From an uncultured cyanobacterium (GTDB lineage Bacteria > Cyanobacteriota > Cyanobacteriia > Phormidesmidales > Phormidesmidaceae), in contig CALHGI010000333.1 in the NCBI GenBank assembly GCA_938029995.1, positions 1-5,287 on the forward strand: a DNA stretch of 5,287 nucleotides. Direction: 5' to 3'. A model generated the notes under the pieces. That model did not search any database, had not been told where the DNA came from, and saw only the letters and a list, made by a program, of their open reading frames with translations. Positions 1-5,287 of this stretch are shown in pieces (the first letter of the stretch is position 1; every line of letters starts with the position of its first letter). The position numbers and the translations under genes were made by a program.

Positions 1-234
1 AGGAAATATGGCAAAATATCGTCTCTTCGCCAGGATTGCCTCTTTCCCCAGATTGAGGCTGAATCTTTAGCAACCCAATCTGACTCGTGCAGCATCAACG
101 CTAAAAATGGGGAATCAATCCTGATGCAGAGTAAAGAGTGACTCTGCATATCGTTTCACTCTTTACTCGCCCCATCCTAAGTCTTAGCCTTGACAGGCCA
201 CTAGAGCTACCCAGGCAACTAACCTAGCCAAGCA
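1..234. other. Left flank, no assignable gene
   Basis: Non-coding, or the undetermined edge of a neighbouring gene. On the plus strand one frame is open from the window edge to a TGA at 139-141 (46 codons), and another is open to a TGA at 54-56. On the minus strand an ATG at 93-95 opens a frame that runs off the left edge with no evident ribosome binding site. None of the three short translations shows a motif I recognise, so none is called as a gene. A convergent plus-strand gene ending at 54-56 would fit best with the stem-loops at 124-168 as a shared terminator, but that is a guess. The stretch 169-234 shows only very short dyads. Confidence 0.5.
124..168. terminator. Competing stem-loops, possible terminator
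   Basis: Two overlapping inverted repeats are present. Stem A pairs 124-132 (ATGCAGAGT) with 141-149, giving 9 perfect base pairs and an 8-nt loop. Stem B pairs 129-140 (GAGTAAAGAGTG) with 157-168, giving 12 perfect base pairs and a 16-nt loop. Both need bases 129-132, so they cannot form fully at the same time. The element lies 66 bp beyond the stop of the GGDEF-EAL gene and is the strongest dyad on that side, so it may end that transcript, possibly also one from a convergent gene. No U-run follows on either strand, so classical intrinsic termination is not certain. Confidence 0.45.
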
Positions 235-2730
235 CTATAGAAGCGGCTGAGGGCGGCCAATGGCATAACCCTGGACATAGTCTATCCCCAGGGTTTGGAC
301 CTTTTCTAAGACCGCCGTATTCTCCACATATTCAGCAATTGTTTTTAACCCCATAATGTGGCCAATGTGATTGATCGATTGCAGCATGGCGTACAGGACC
401 TCATCCGTTGGAGCTTCCTTAACAAAGTTGCCATCAATCTTGAGATAGTCCACGGGCAAATGCTTTAAATAACTAAACGAAGACATCCCGCTACCAAAAT
501 CATCTAGGGCAAAGTGACAGCCTATTTTTTTCAGCTTCAAAATTAGGTCAACCGCCTTTTGCAAGTTAGCAATGGCCAGGGTTTCCGTAATTTCAAAACA
601 GAGTATTTGAGGATTGACCGGATACTTCCTTAACTGCTCTTCCAAGAAGTCAACAAAGCTCTCATCATTGATGCTAGATCCCGACAGGTTAACGCTATAG
701 ATGGTTTTAGGAACCGCTGGGCGGGATGCTAAGTAGGTAAAAAAACTTTCCACGACCCATCGATCAATCCGAGGCATGAGGTTATAACGCTCGGCCGTTG
801 GCAAAAATGCCATCGGTGGTGAGATTTCCCCCGTTTGAGCATTGGGCAAGCGCAGCAAAATTTCGCACAATCGATGGTCCTTAGAACCTGGAATAGCCGC
901 TTCAATGGTTTGGTAGTAAAGCTGAAATTGGTTCTCATCTAAGGCTTCGGTCACCCGAGAAAACCATTGAATATCTTCTGTCTGGCGATGAATCCCATCG
1001 TCGTCCGGGTGATAGATCTGCACCCGATTACGACCTTTGTTTTTAGCCGCATAGCAGGCCGTATCCGCCAGTTGCATCACCTGTTCACTATTGGTGGTGT
1101 GGGAATTAATGGGGACAATACCAACGCTGACACCAATATTAAACACCTTGCCATCATACAAAAAGCGATATTTTTGAATACTTTGGCAAAATGACTTGGC
1201 AATCTGTGTGGCCCGGTTCAACTTGCAGTTATACAGCAGCAAACCAAATTCATCCCCCCCTAAGCGAGCCAGGATATCTGTCTGACGAATTTGTCCCCGC
1301 CACAGGTCTGCCACCTGGCGCAACAGCTGGTCTCCCGCCGCATGGCCACAGGTATCATTAACAGCCTTAAAGTGGTCCAAGTCCATATAACACAGCATGT
1401 GCTGGGACTCTTGTTCCATCAGCTGATCAATCGCCTCATCCAAGGAGAGAATAAATTTTTTGCGATTGAGTAGCTCCGTGAGGGGATCGTGGGTAGCTTG
1501 CCAAGCCAGTTGTTTTGCCCGGCCCCGTTCCTCCGTTACATCGTGAAAAACAAGCACGGTGCCCAACACTTCTCCTGTAGCGGAGCGAATCGGGGCAGCG
1601 GAGTCGCCAATGCCAAACTCCTGGCCTGTTTTGGAAATAAGCGTAGGATGATTACTCAAGCTAATGGCTTTTTTTTCCTTGATGGCCTGCAGCGCCGGAT
1701 TTTTCAAAGGCTGTCTAGTGTTGCTATCAACAATATTACAAACCTCTGAAATCGAACGCTGTCTTGCCTCCTTTGCTTTCCAGCCCGTCAGCTTTTCAGC
1801 CACGGGATTAAAGTCTTTAATATGGCCGTATTCATCCGTTGTAATAACGGCATCACCAATGGAATGGAGGGTGATCTGAGCCAGTTCTTTTTCCTTATAT
1901 AGGGATTGTTCTAGCTCCTTACGCTCAGTGATATCCGTTTGAGAGCCCGCAATCCGATACGGAGAGCCCGTTTCATCCCATAACGCCATACCACGGGTTA
2001 ACATCCAGCGATAGCTACCATCACTGTGTAGGATTCGATACTCACATTCAAAATTTAACCAATGAAAATCCAGGTGTTCCTGAAGCTTGCGCTCAAAGTC
2101 AGCTCGATCGTCAGCATAGATTCGAGATAACCATTCCTCAGGGCTGACGCTAATATCACTGCCATCCAGGCCTAACATCGCTTTCCAGCGACGGGAATAA
2201 CAGATTGTATCCAACCTAAGATCCCAGTCCCAAATCCCGTCATTAGCGCCTTGAACTGCTAGGGCATAGCGTTCTTCACTAATTTCCAACTTTTTCGTTA
2301 GTTCTGTGCGCTCAATGGCATACTGGATAGTCTTCGCTAGTAAATTGCCCACATCCACGTACCCTAGGCGTTTGATTCGTTCGGGAGAGAACGTGTCTGA
2401 CTTTACCAAATAGTCTTGGGCCCCTTCTTTAAGGGCGGCAATGGCAACATTTTGATCCTGAATGCCAGTCAGCACCACCACTGGAACCTTAGGCACTAAC
2501 GTTTTGATTTGTTTAACCAGTTCTACACCTTGGCCATCTGGGAGACACAGGTCCAATAACACCACATCAAAGTTGTTGTTATTAGCCTCTAAGGCTTTGA
2601 TAGCTTCATTAAAGCGTTCAGCATGATGTAACGTTGTTTCTATTAGCTCCGACGATGTTAAAAGCTCTTGAAAGAGTTGTGCATCCGACAGATTATCTTC
2701 AATCAGCAATGCATCTATTCCTGCTGCCAT
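235..2730 (-). CDS. REC-PAS-PAS-GGDEF-EAL c-di-GMP enzyme
   Basis: Cytoplasmic response regulator predicted to make and/or degrade cyclic di-GMP. Domains in order: receiver (about 5-125; acidic pair E11/D12, phosphoacceptor D60 in LLDLCLPDG, T88, K110); PAS with PAC (about 150-270, DGIWDWDL to DITERKELE); second PAS (about 285-400, SIGDAVITTDEYG); GGDEF (about 405-575); EAL (about 585-831). The cyclase domain keeps HDPLTELLNR, Mg-site D450/D452, the exact GGDEF signature (491-495) and an RxxD inhibitory site (R482-D485) at the usual spacing. The EAL domain keeps E623 (signature reads EIL), N681, E713, D743/D744, K764, E800 and Q820, so both activities look possible. No membrane segment or signal peptide is seen. 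The ATG at 2728-2730 places the receiver directly at the N-terminus; no clear Shine-Dalgarno precedes it. It lies 417 bp behind the Rcp-like gene, so it probably has its own promoter. Which kinase phosphorylates it is unknown. Confidence 0.95.
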   Translation of the reverse strand: MAAGIDALLIEDNLSDAQLFQELLTSSELIETTLHHAERFNEAIKALEANNNNFDVVLLDLCLPDGQGVELVKQIKTLVPKVPVVVLTGIQDQNVAIAALKEGAQDYLVKSDTFSPERIKRLGYVDVGNLLAKTIQYAIERTELTKKLEISEERYALAVQGANDGIWDWDLRLDTICYSRRWKAMLGLDGSDISVSPEEWLSRIYADDRADFERKLQEHLDFHWLNFECEYRILHSDGSYRWMLTRGMALWDETGSPYRIAGSQTDITERKELEQSLYKEKELAQITLHSIGDAVITTDEYGHIKDFNPVAEKLTGWKAKEARQRSISEVCNIVDSNTRQPLKNPALQAIKEKKAISLSNHPTLISKTGQEFGIGDSAAPIRSATGEVLGTVLVFHDVTEERGRAKQLAWQATHDPLTELLNRKKFILSLDEAIDQLMEQESQHMLCYMDLDHFKAVNDTCGHAAGDQLLRQVADLWRGQIRQTDILARLGGDEFGLLLYNCKLNRATQIAKSFCQSIQKYRFLYDGKVFNIGVSVGIVPINSHTTNSEQVMQLADTACYAAKNKGRNRVQIYHPDDDGIHRQTEDIQWFSRVTEALDENQFQLYYQTIEAAIPGSKDHRLCEILLRLPNAQTGEISPPMAFLPTAERYNLMPRIDRWVVESFFTYLASRPAVPKTIYSVNLSGSSINDESFVDFLEEQLRKYPVNPQILCFEITETLAIANLQKAVDLILKLKKIGCHFALDDFGSGMSSFSYLKHLPVDYLKIDGNFVKEAPTDEVLYAMLQSINHIGHIMGLKTIAEYVENTAVLEKVQTLGIDYVQGYAIGRPQPLL

Positions 2731-2917
2731 AAGTGTTTCAGTAAAGGGATATGTGATAAGTAAATGGGTTGTAAAAAAAAGAATTGAGTGATGGATCCAG
2801 CTAGTCAGAGATCACGTTTTGGAGTCTGCTGCTGAAATTAGCCGCGTGATTCATGGTGGTCGTACCGCAAGGGTGTTAATCAGGGTTTCTACAGGACACC
2901 ACACGTGAAGGAAGTTG

Positions 2918-2940
2918 TTTAGCCGGAGCCTAGGGCTAAA
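2918..2940. repeat. 7-bp inverted repeat
   Basis: TTTAGCC (2918-2924) and GGCTAAA (2934-2940) form a perfect 7-bp stem with a 9-nt loop. It sits about 190 bp upstream of the GGDEF-EAL start codon and 10 bp from the next dyad. It could be a transcript stem-loop or a protein-binding dyad; the sequence alone does not decide. Confidence 0.4.
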
Positions 2941-2950
2941 ACTTATGTAT

Positions 2951-2968
2951 CCAGCCTATACTGGCTGG
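2951..2968. repeat. 6-bp GC-rich inverted repeat
   Basis: CCAGCC (2951-2956) and GGCTGG (2963-2968) form a perfect GC-rich 6-bp stem with a 6-nt loop. In the minus-strand transcript the hairpin is followed by a weakly U-containing stretch (ATACATAAGTTTT), so it could act as a late terminator for the kinase-receiver transcript. An operator for the downstream gene is equally possible. Confidence 0.4.
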
Positions 2969-3005
2969 TTTGCCTCAAGTGGTACACGAATATAGTAAGA
3001 AAACT

Positions 3006-3024
3006 CGATATAACTTGTATATCG
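3006..3024 (-). terminator. Weak terminator-like AT-rich hairpin
   Basis: CGATATA (3006-3012) and TATATCG (3018-3024) pair perfectly over 7 bp around a 5-nt loop. Read on the minus strand, the stem is followed at once by AGTTTTCTT, the arrangement expected of an intrinsic terminator, 124 nt beyond the stop of the Rcp-like gene. The stem has only two G-C pairs and would be weak, so a dyad operator is a fair alternative. Confidence 0.3.
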
Positions 3025-3106
3025 CAAAAATACCTATTCTTAAGCCAGGTACGTAACAACTAGATGGTGTGTTAGTTGCCCAAGGTTAACGTGGGATAAC
3101 GCCAGG

Positions 3107-3126
3107 TGGGCCAACTGTTCGGCCCA
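3107..3126 (-). terminator. GC-rich hairpin after Rcp-like gene
   Basis: TGGGCC (3107-3112) and GGCCCA (3121-3126) form a 6-bp, five G-C pair stem with an 8-nt loop, starting 21 nt beyond the stop codon of the Rcp-like gene. The position suits a 3' end or transcript-stabilising hairpin. No U tract follows (the next minus-strand bases are CCTGGCG), so termination here is uncertain. Confidence 0.35.
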
Positions 3127-3147
3127 TTTCATCGATGGTTATCGGGT

Positions 3148-3573
3148 CTATGCACGGGCTGGCAACTGCGCAGTCTTGAGCCAAAAGTCGTGAATTTTTT
3201 GAGCAATTAGCTGATAATCACTAAAATTCGTAGGCTTAGTGATGTAAGCATTCGCGTGAAGCTGGTAGCTTTTATAAATATCGGTTGGGGTGGCAGAGCT
3301 GGATAGAACGATGGTAGGGATAGCCTGCCACACCTCATTTCGTTTGATTTCTCGAAGCACCTCATGACCGGTTTTGCCCGGTAGATTGAGGTCAAGCAAA
3401 ATTAGTCGAGGATGGACGTGGGAATTACGGTCGATTTGGCCTAAAAATGCTAGGGCTTCATCACCCGTTTGAGCAATTCGAATGGGCCACTGACAGCCAA
3501 CATCATCCAGGGCCGCAGATAAAATAGCTGCATCGGTAGGTGAATCTTCTACTAGAAGAATAGTTACGTCCAT
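3148..3573 (-). CDS. Rcp1-like single-domain response regulator
   Basis: A stand-alone CheY-like receiver, 141 residues, with no output domain. The active site is complete: acidic E9/D10 (LLVEDSPTD), phosphoacceptor D61 in LILLDLNLPGKTG, the Ser at the usual Thr/Ser switch position (S91, in IVLSSS), and K113 in YITKP. The segment DIYKSYQLHANAYITKP followed by a C-terminal DFWLKTAQLP is typical of the Rcp1 family, which in cyanobacteria accepts phosphate from phytochrome Cph1 and related kinases. The gene follows the kinase in the same direction after 90 bp, so they are probably co-transcribed and form a cognate pair. The ATG at 3571-3573 is the first possible start, since an in-frame TAG lies five codons upstream; there is no clear Shine-Dalgarno. 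The gap contains a lone GATAAT (minus strand, 3616-3621) without a -35 box. The downstream target of the receiver is not shown by the sequence. Confidence 0.94.
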   Translation of the reverse strand: MDVTILLVEDSPTDAAILSAALDDVGCQWPIRIAQTGDEALAFLGQIDRNSHVHPRLILLDLNLPGKTGHEVLREIKRNEVWQAIPTIVLSSSATPTDIYKSYQLHANAYITKPTNFSDYQLIAQKIHDFWLKTAQLPARA

Positions 3574-3663
3574 CTCAGTGATCAGCTATGTTGGAGCTTT
3601 AGCGGCACCATGTGCATTATCCTAACGAGCCCAATGGATATTAGCTTGTTAAAGCAGTAAACC

Positions 3664-4980
3664 TTAAGCTTCTTTTTGGCAAACCGCATCCACGGTCAGG
3701 GTGAAATAAAAGGTTGCCCCTTCTCCAGGGGAAGATTCTAGCCATATGTCACCTTGATGATGCTCCACTATTTTTTTACAGATGGCTAATCCTATGCCGT
3801 AACCTTTTTGCTCTTGCTGGTTGTGCAATCGCTGAAAAAGCTTAAAAATTCGTTTTTGCTGGGTTTGGGGAATCCCGATGCCATTGTCGTGGACCGCAAA
3901 AAGCCAATTGCTTGCTTGCTGTTCAACGGTGATGTGGATATGGGGTGGCTCTGGACCTCGAAACTTAATCCCATTGCTGATCAGGTTTTGCAGCAGCTGT
4001 ACGATGTGGTTTTTATCGATATGTAGGATAGGCAAATCACCATGGGTAATGATTGCCTGGGTTTCAAGCCGAATAAGTTCTAAATTTTCCAGAGCAATTT
4101 TTAGGGCCTGGCTTAAATCGGTGGGGCTATGGTCAAGGCGTCTGTTGTTGATGCGGGAGAGCTCTAAAATGCCATCAATCATCGCTTTCATGCGAGTGCC
4201 ACCGTCAACGATGTGGGTGATATATCGTTGGGCAGAGGCATCTAGTTGCTGACCGTAGCGTTGTTCTAGGAGCTGGGAAAAGGCTGTCATCGCCCTGAGG
4301 GGTTCTTGTAAATCGTGGGAAACGACGTAGGCAAATTCCTCTAAATCGGCGTTGGAACGGGCTAACGCCTGGGCCTGATGGGCAAGTTCTTGTTCCGTTT
4401 GCTTTTGCGCTAATACTTGCGCACGCAAGCGACTATTCATTTCCATCAGGTCTGTTGTTTGGGATTTTTCTGCCCCTGGCAAATACCCATGCTGCTCCCG
4501 TTCAATTAGAACGGTTAGGACCTCTGCCTCGCTGGTGTTGAATGATCTGGCGGCAATGGTGACAGTATGGCCTTGGCCACCCCCATCGTCAGATAGTGTC
4601 GCGATGGAGCAGGGACAGCCAGCCAGGTGGGCGTCACCATGCGCATGGGCCCGTTTGAGGACGATGCCGGTGGGATGCTGCAGGGAATCAGGCAGTAACG
4701 TCAGGACATCTGTATGATCAGAAATAATGTGCTTTTCCTGCTTAAGCAGCCCCAGGACATCACCGTAGACCCTTAAGAGATGATGATGCCGATCAACCAG
4801 TAGATAAGTGATTTGTCGGTGTTGGAGCAACGCCTGGAAAGCGATGTTGATCGTTGGATCAAATGGCTGGTTGTGTTGCAAGGGTGGCCACAGAATGGGG
4901 GACTGTGAAGATGAGCGATCACCCAAGGGCTTCTGTAAGGGGCCTTGGGTGATGTCTGACTTGGAACACTCTTCTGCCAT
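3664..4980 (-). CDS. Cph1-type sensor histidine kinase
   Basis: Soluble 438-residue histidine kinase, presumed to autophosphorylate and pass phosphate to the Rcp-like receiver encoded next. Residues 1-40 are polar and probably disordered. Residues about 42-165 resemble a degenerate PAS fold (ITYLLVDRHHHLLRVYGD near the start, EVLTVLIERE at the end). A coiled coil follows (about 172-215), then HisKA with SHDLQEPLR and phospho-acceptor H222, then the ATPase domain with N box N332/N336, G1 DNGIGIP (365-371), F box (379-382) and G2 GYGIGL (393-398). The catalytic core matches the output module of cyanobacterial phytochromes, but the GAF/PHY chromophore domains are absent and the protein is short, so the signal is unknown. 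A His/Cys cluster (H112, H114, H118, C122, C124) lies in the sensor region. The ATG at 4978-4980 is chosen because AGGGGG lies 7 nt upstream and no other early Met exists. No membrane segment is seen. Confidence 0.95.
   Translation of the reverse strand: MAEECSKSDITQGPLQKPLGDRSSSQSPILWPPLQHNQPFDPTINIAFQALLQHRQITYLLVDRHHHLLRVYGDVLGLLKQEKHIISDHTDVLTLLPDSLQHPTGIVLKRAHAHGDAHLAGCPCSIATLSDDGGGQGHTVTIAARSFNTSEAEVLTVLIEREQHGYLPGAEKSQTTDLMEMNSRLRAQVLAQKQTEQELAHQAQALARSNADLEEFAYVVSHDLQEPLRAMTAFSQLLEQRYGQQLDASAQRYITHIVDGGTRMKAMIDGILELSRINNRRLDHSPTDLSQALKIALENLELIRLETQAIITHGDLPILHIDKNHIVQLLQNLISNGIKFRGPEPPHIHITVEQQASNWLFAVHDNGIGIPQTQQKRIFKLFQRLHNQQEQKGYGIGLAICKKIVEHHQGDIWLESSPGEGATFYFTLTVDAVCQKEA
4918..4953. 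repeat. 11-bp dyad inside kinase start
   Basis: ATCACCCAAGG (4918-4928) and CCTTGGGTGAT (4943-4953) are perfect reverse complements, giving an 11-bp stem with a 14-nt loop. It lies within codons 10-21 of the kinase gene and begins 27 nt after the start codon in the mRNA. It is long enough to form a stable hairpin that might slow initiation or early elongation, or to serve as an intragenic operator. Chance arising from codon use (ITQG and PLGD) cannot be excluded. Confidence 0.5.
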
Positions 4981-4983
4981 TAC

Positions 4984-5025
4984 TTAGCCCCCTGATATCG
5001 CCTGTTTTAAATTCCTAACCGCCAT
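4984..5025 (-). other. Possible 13-codon leader ORF
   Basis: An ATG (5023-5025) opens a 13-codon frame, MAVRNLKQAISGG, ending at a TAA (4984-4986) only 3 nt before the kinase start codon. Its last codons contain the kinase's AGGGGG ribosome binding site, so if translated it would couple to the kinase. No Shine-Dalgarno precedes it, and a short frame of this size is common by chance. Confidence 0.15.
4988..4993 (-). promoter_or_regulatory. Ribosome binding site of the kinase
   Basis: On the minus strand AGGGGG is spaced 7 nt from the ATG at 4978-4980. It is the only clear Shine-Dalgarno-like site in the window and supports the chosen kinase start. The other two complete genes lack one. Confidence 0.6.
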
Positions 5026-5068
5026 GGCAGAGGGATTGAAAGCAAGCAACCTTTAACTGAACATTGTG

Positions 5069-5095
5069 CAAGCTTTGGAGGGCTTTCAAAGCTTG
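5069..5095. repeat. 9-bp inverted repeat upstream of kinase
   Basis: CAAGCTTTG (5069-5077) and CAAAGCTTG (5087-5095) form a perfect 9-bp stem with a 9-nt loop, about 90 bp upstream of the kinase start codon and 95 bp beyond the rpsN stop. No U run follows on the minus strand. It could be an additional 3'-end hairpin of rpsN or an operator or leader structure of the kinase gene. Confidence 0.45.
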
Positions 5096-5129
5096 ATGGA
5101 AAATGACTAAAACTATATAACAAAGCTAA

Positions 5130-5162
5130 GCGCCCTGTTCATACATTAGAGAGACAGGACGC
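5130..5162 (-). terminator. Probable rpsN terminator hairpin
   Basis: GCGTCCTGT and ACAGGGCGC (minus-strand reading) pair over 9 bp with one G-U wobble and a 15-nt loop, starting 27 nt beyond the rpsN stop codon. The stem is GC-rich at its base. The sequence after it (TTAGCTTTGTTATATAGTTTT) is U-rich but has no continuous U run. Position and strength make it the likeliest end of the ribosomal transcript. Confidence 0.5.
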
Positions 5163-5170
5163 AAATTATC

Positions 5171-5192
5171 TAGCTATTGAAGTTGATAGCTA
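5171..5192 (-). repeat. Stem-loop over rpsN stop codon
   Basis: TAGCTAT (5171-5177) and ATAGCTA (5186-5192) form a perfect 7-bp stem with an 8-nt loop. The rpsN stop codon (5190-5192) is the first base-paired triplet in the transcript. The stem is AT-rich and weak on its own; it is the first of three dyads in a row after rpsN. Confidence 0.4.
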
Positions 5193-5287
5193 CCAACTAG
5201 ACTTAACAACGCCGGGCAATAGTCCCTGGTGGGCCATATCCCTGAGGGCATTCCGGCATAGACCAAAGTCACGGTAGTAACCATGGG
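5190..5287 (-). CDS. rpsN: 30S ribosomal protein S14, C-terminal part
   Basis: The last 31 codons and stop of a gene entering from the right edge; the start lies outside the window. The translation contains [20 protein letters not shown] and ends [10 protein letters not shown]. This matches the conserved C-terminus of bacterial S14 (usually GLSRN.LREMAH.G.LPG..K.SW), a primary rRNA-binding protein of the small subunit head. The final two bases (codon xCC) are consistent with the usual Pro before HGYYRDFG. A Cys stands where Ser is usual in GLSR; this is not the zinc-binding CxxC site of the short S14 form, which lies further N-terminal. The frame is clean up to the edge. The gene reads in the same direction as the kinase, but is separated by 209 bp with three stem-loops, so the two are probably separate transcripts. 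Confidence 0.9.
   Translation of the reverse strand, partial: HGYYRDFGLCRNALRDMAHQGLLPGVVKSSW

Larger units (their letters stand above)
2731..3147. other. 417 bp non-coding gap with dyads
   Basis: This gap separates the Rcp-like gene from the GGDEF-EAL gene. I find no convincing reading frame, tRNA or known riboswitch on either strand. It holds four small inverted repeats (2918-2940, 2951-2968, 3006-3024, 3107-3126), listed separately, and a run of eight A at 2773-2780 (a T tract on the minus strand) about 43-50 nt upstream of the GGDEF-EAL start codon. The promoter of that gene should lie here, but no pair of -35/-10 boxes with normal spacing stands out. The closest is a minus-strand TTTACA just after the T tract, without a good -10 partner. 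Confidence 0.6.

Noticed and set aside
856..864. EIL in place of EAL taken as loss of phosphodiesterase activity
   Set aside because: The catalytic Glu is kept and the variant ExLLR form, followed by PPMAFLPTAERYNLM, is common in active-looking cyanobacterial EAL domains; the other key residues are present.
967..1879. Several plus-strand frames opposite the GGDEF-EAL gene
   Set aside because: All fall opposite strongly conserved PAS and GGDEF coding sequence, have no ribosome binding sites and no motifs.
2773..2780. T8 tract on the minus strand as an intrinsic terminator
   Set aside because: No stable hairpin immediately precedes it in the minus-strand transcript, and it lies only about 45 nt ahead of a start codon.
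2970..2995. Plus-strand promoter-like pair (TTGCCT and TATAGT)
   Set aside because: Spacing is only about 15 bp, the -35 match is poor, and no gene or plausible RNA follows on the plus strand.
3878..4252. Open frame of 124 codons on the plus strand, antisense to the kinase
   Set aside because: It lies wholly within the kinase gene, whose domain matches are unambiguous; the antisense translation is low in recognisable motifs and rich in Trp/Ser/Arg, as expected of a shadow frame.
1..5287. HIP1 palindromes, CRISPR repeats, insertion sequences, tRNA genes
   Set aside because: Looked for by eye on both strands; only near-miss HIP1 sites were found (for example GCGATCAC near 4915), with no spaced repeat array, transposase or tRNA-like fold.

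Overview
The window comes from a cyanobacterium. The right edge holds the C-terminal 31 codons of a cyanobacterial-type ribosomal protein S14. The centre holds a histidine kinase of the phytochrome (Cph1) output type paired with an Rcp1-type single-domain response regulator, a pairing characteristic of cyanobacteria. By eye the base composition is moderate (below 50% GC), and I find no copy of the cyanobacterial HIP1 octamer (GCGATCGC). I cannot name the genus from this.

Every recognisable gene reads right to left (minus strand). In transcription order: (1) 5287-5190, the end of rpsN, followed by three consecutive stem-loops (5171-5192, 5130-5162, 5069-5095). (2) 4980-3664, a soluble 438-residue histidine kinase with a His/Cys-rich, PAS-like N-terminal region, a coiled coil, a HisKA domain and an ATPase domain. 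(3) 3573-3148, a 141-residue Rcp1-like receiver, 90 bp behind the kinase and very probably its partner. (4) 3147-2731, a 417 bp non-coding gap with four small dyads. (5) 2730-235, an 831-residue REC-PAS-PAS-GGDEF-EAL protein with both cyclic-di-GMP domains apparently intact. (6) 234-1, a tail with a pair of competing stem-loops and no gene I can assign.

The genes look like a local signalling module. The kinase would phosphorylate the Rcp-like receiver (D61) and possibly also the N-terminal receiver (D60) of the diguanylate cyclase/phosphodiesterase, linking an unknown signal to c-di-GMP level. The first partnership is well supported by family precedent and adjacency; the second is inference from proximity only.

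No mobile element, CRISPR array, tRNA, rRNA or known riboswitch was seen. The points most worth a second look are the His/Cys cluster in the kinase sensor region, the 11-bp dyad inside the start of the kinase gene, the mutually exclusive hairpins at 124-168, and the dyad-rich 417 bp gap. None amounts to clear evidence of a new system.
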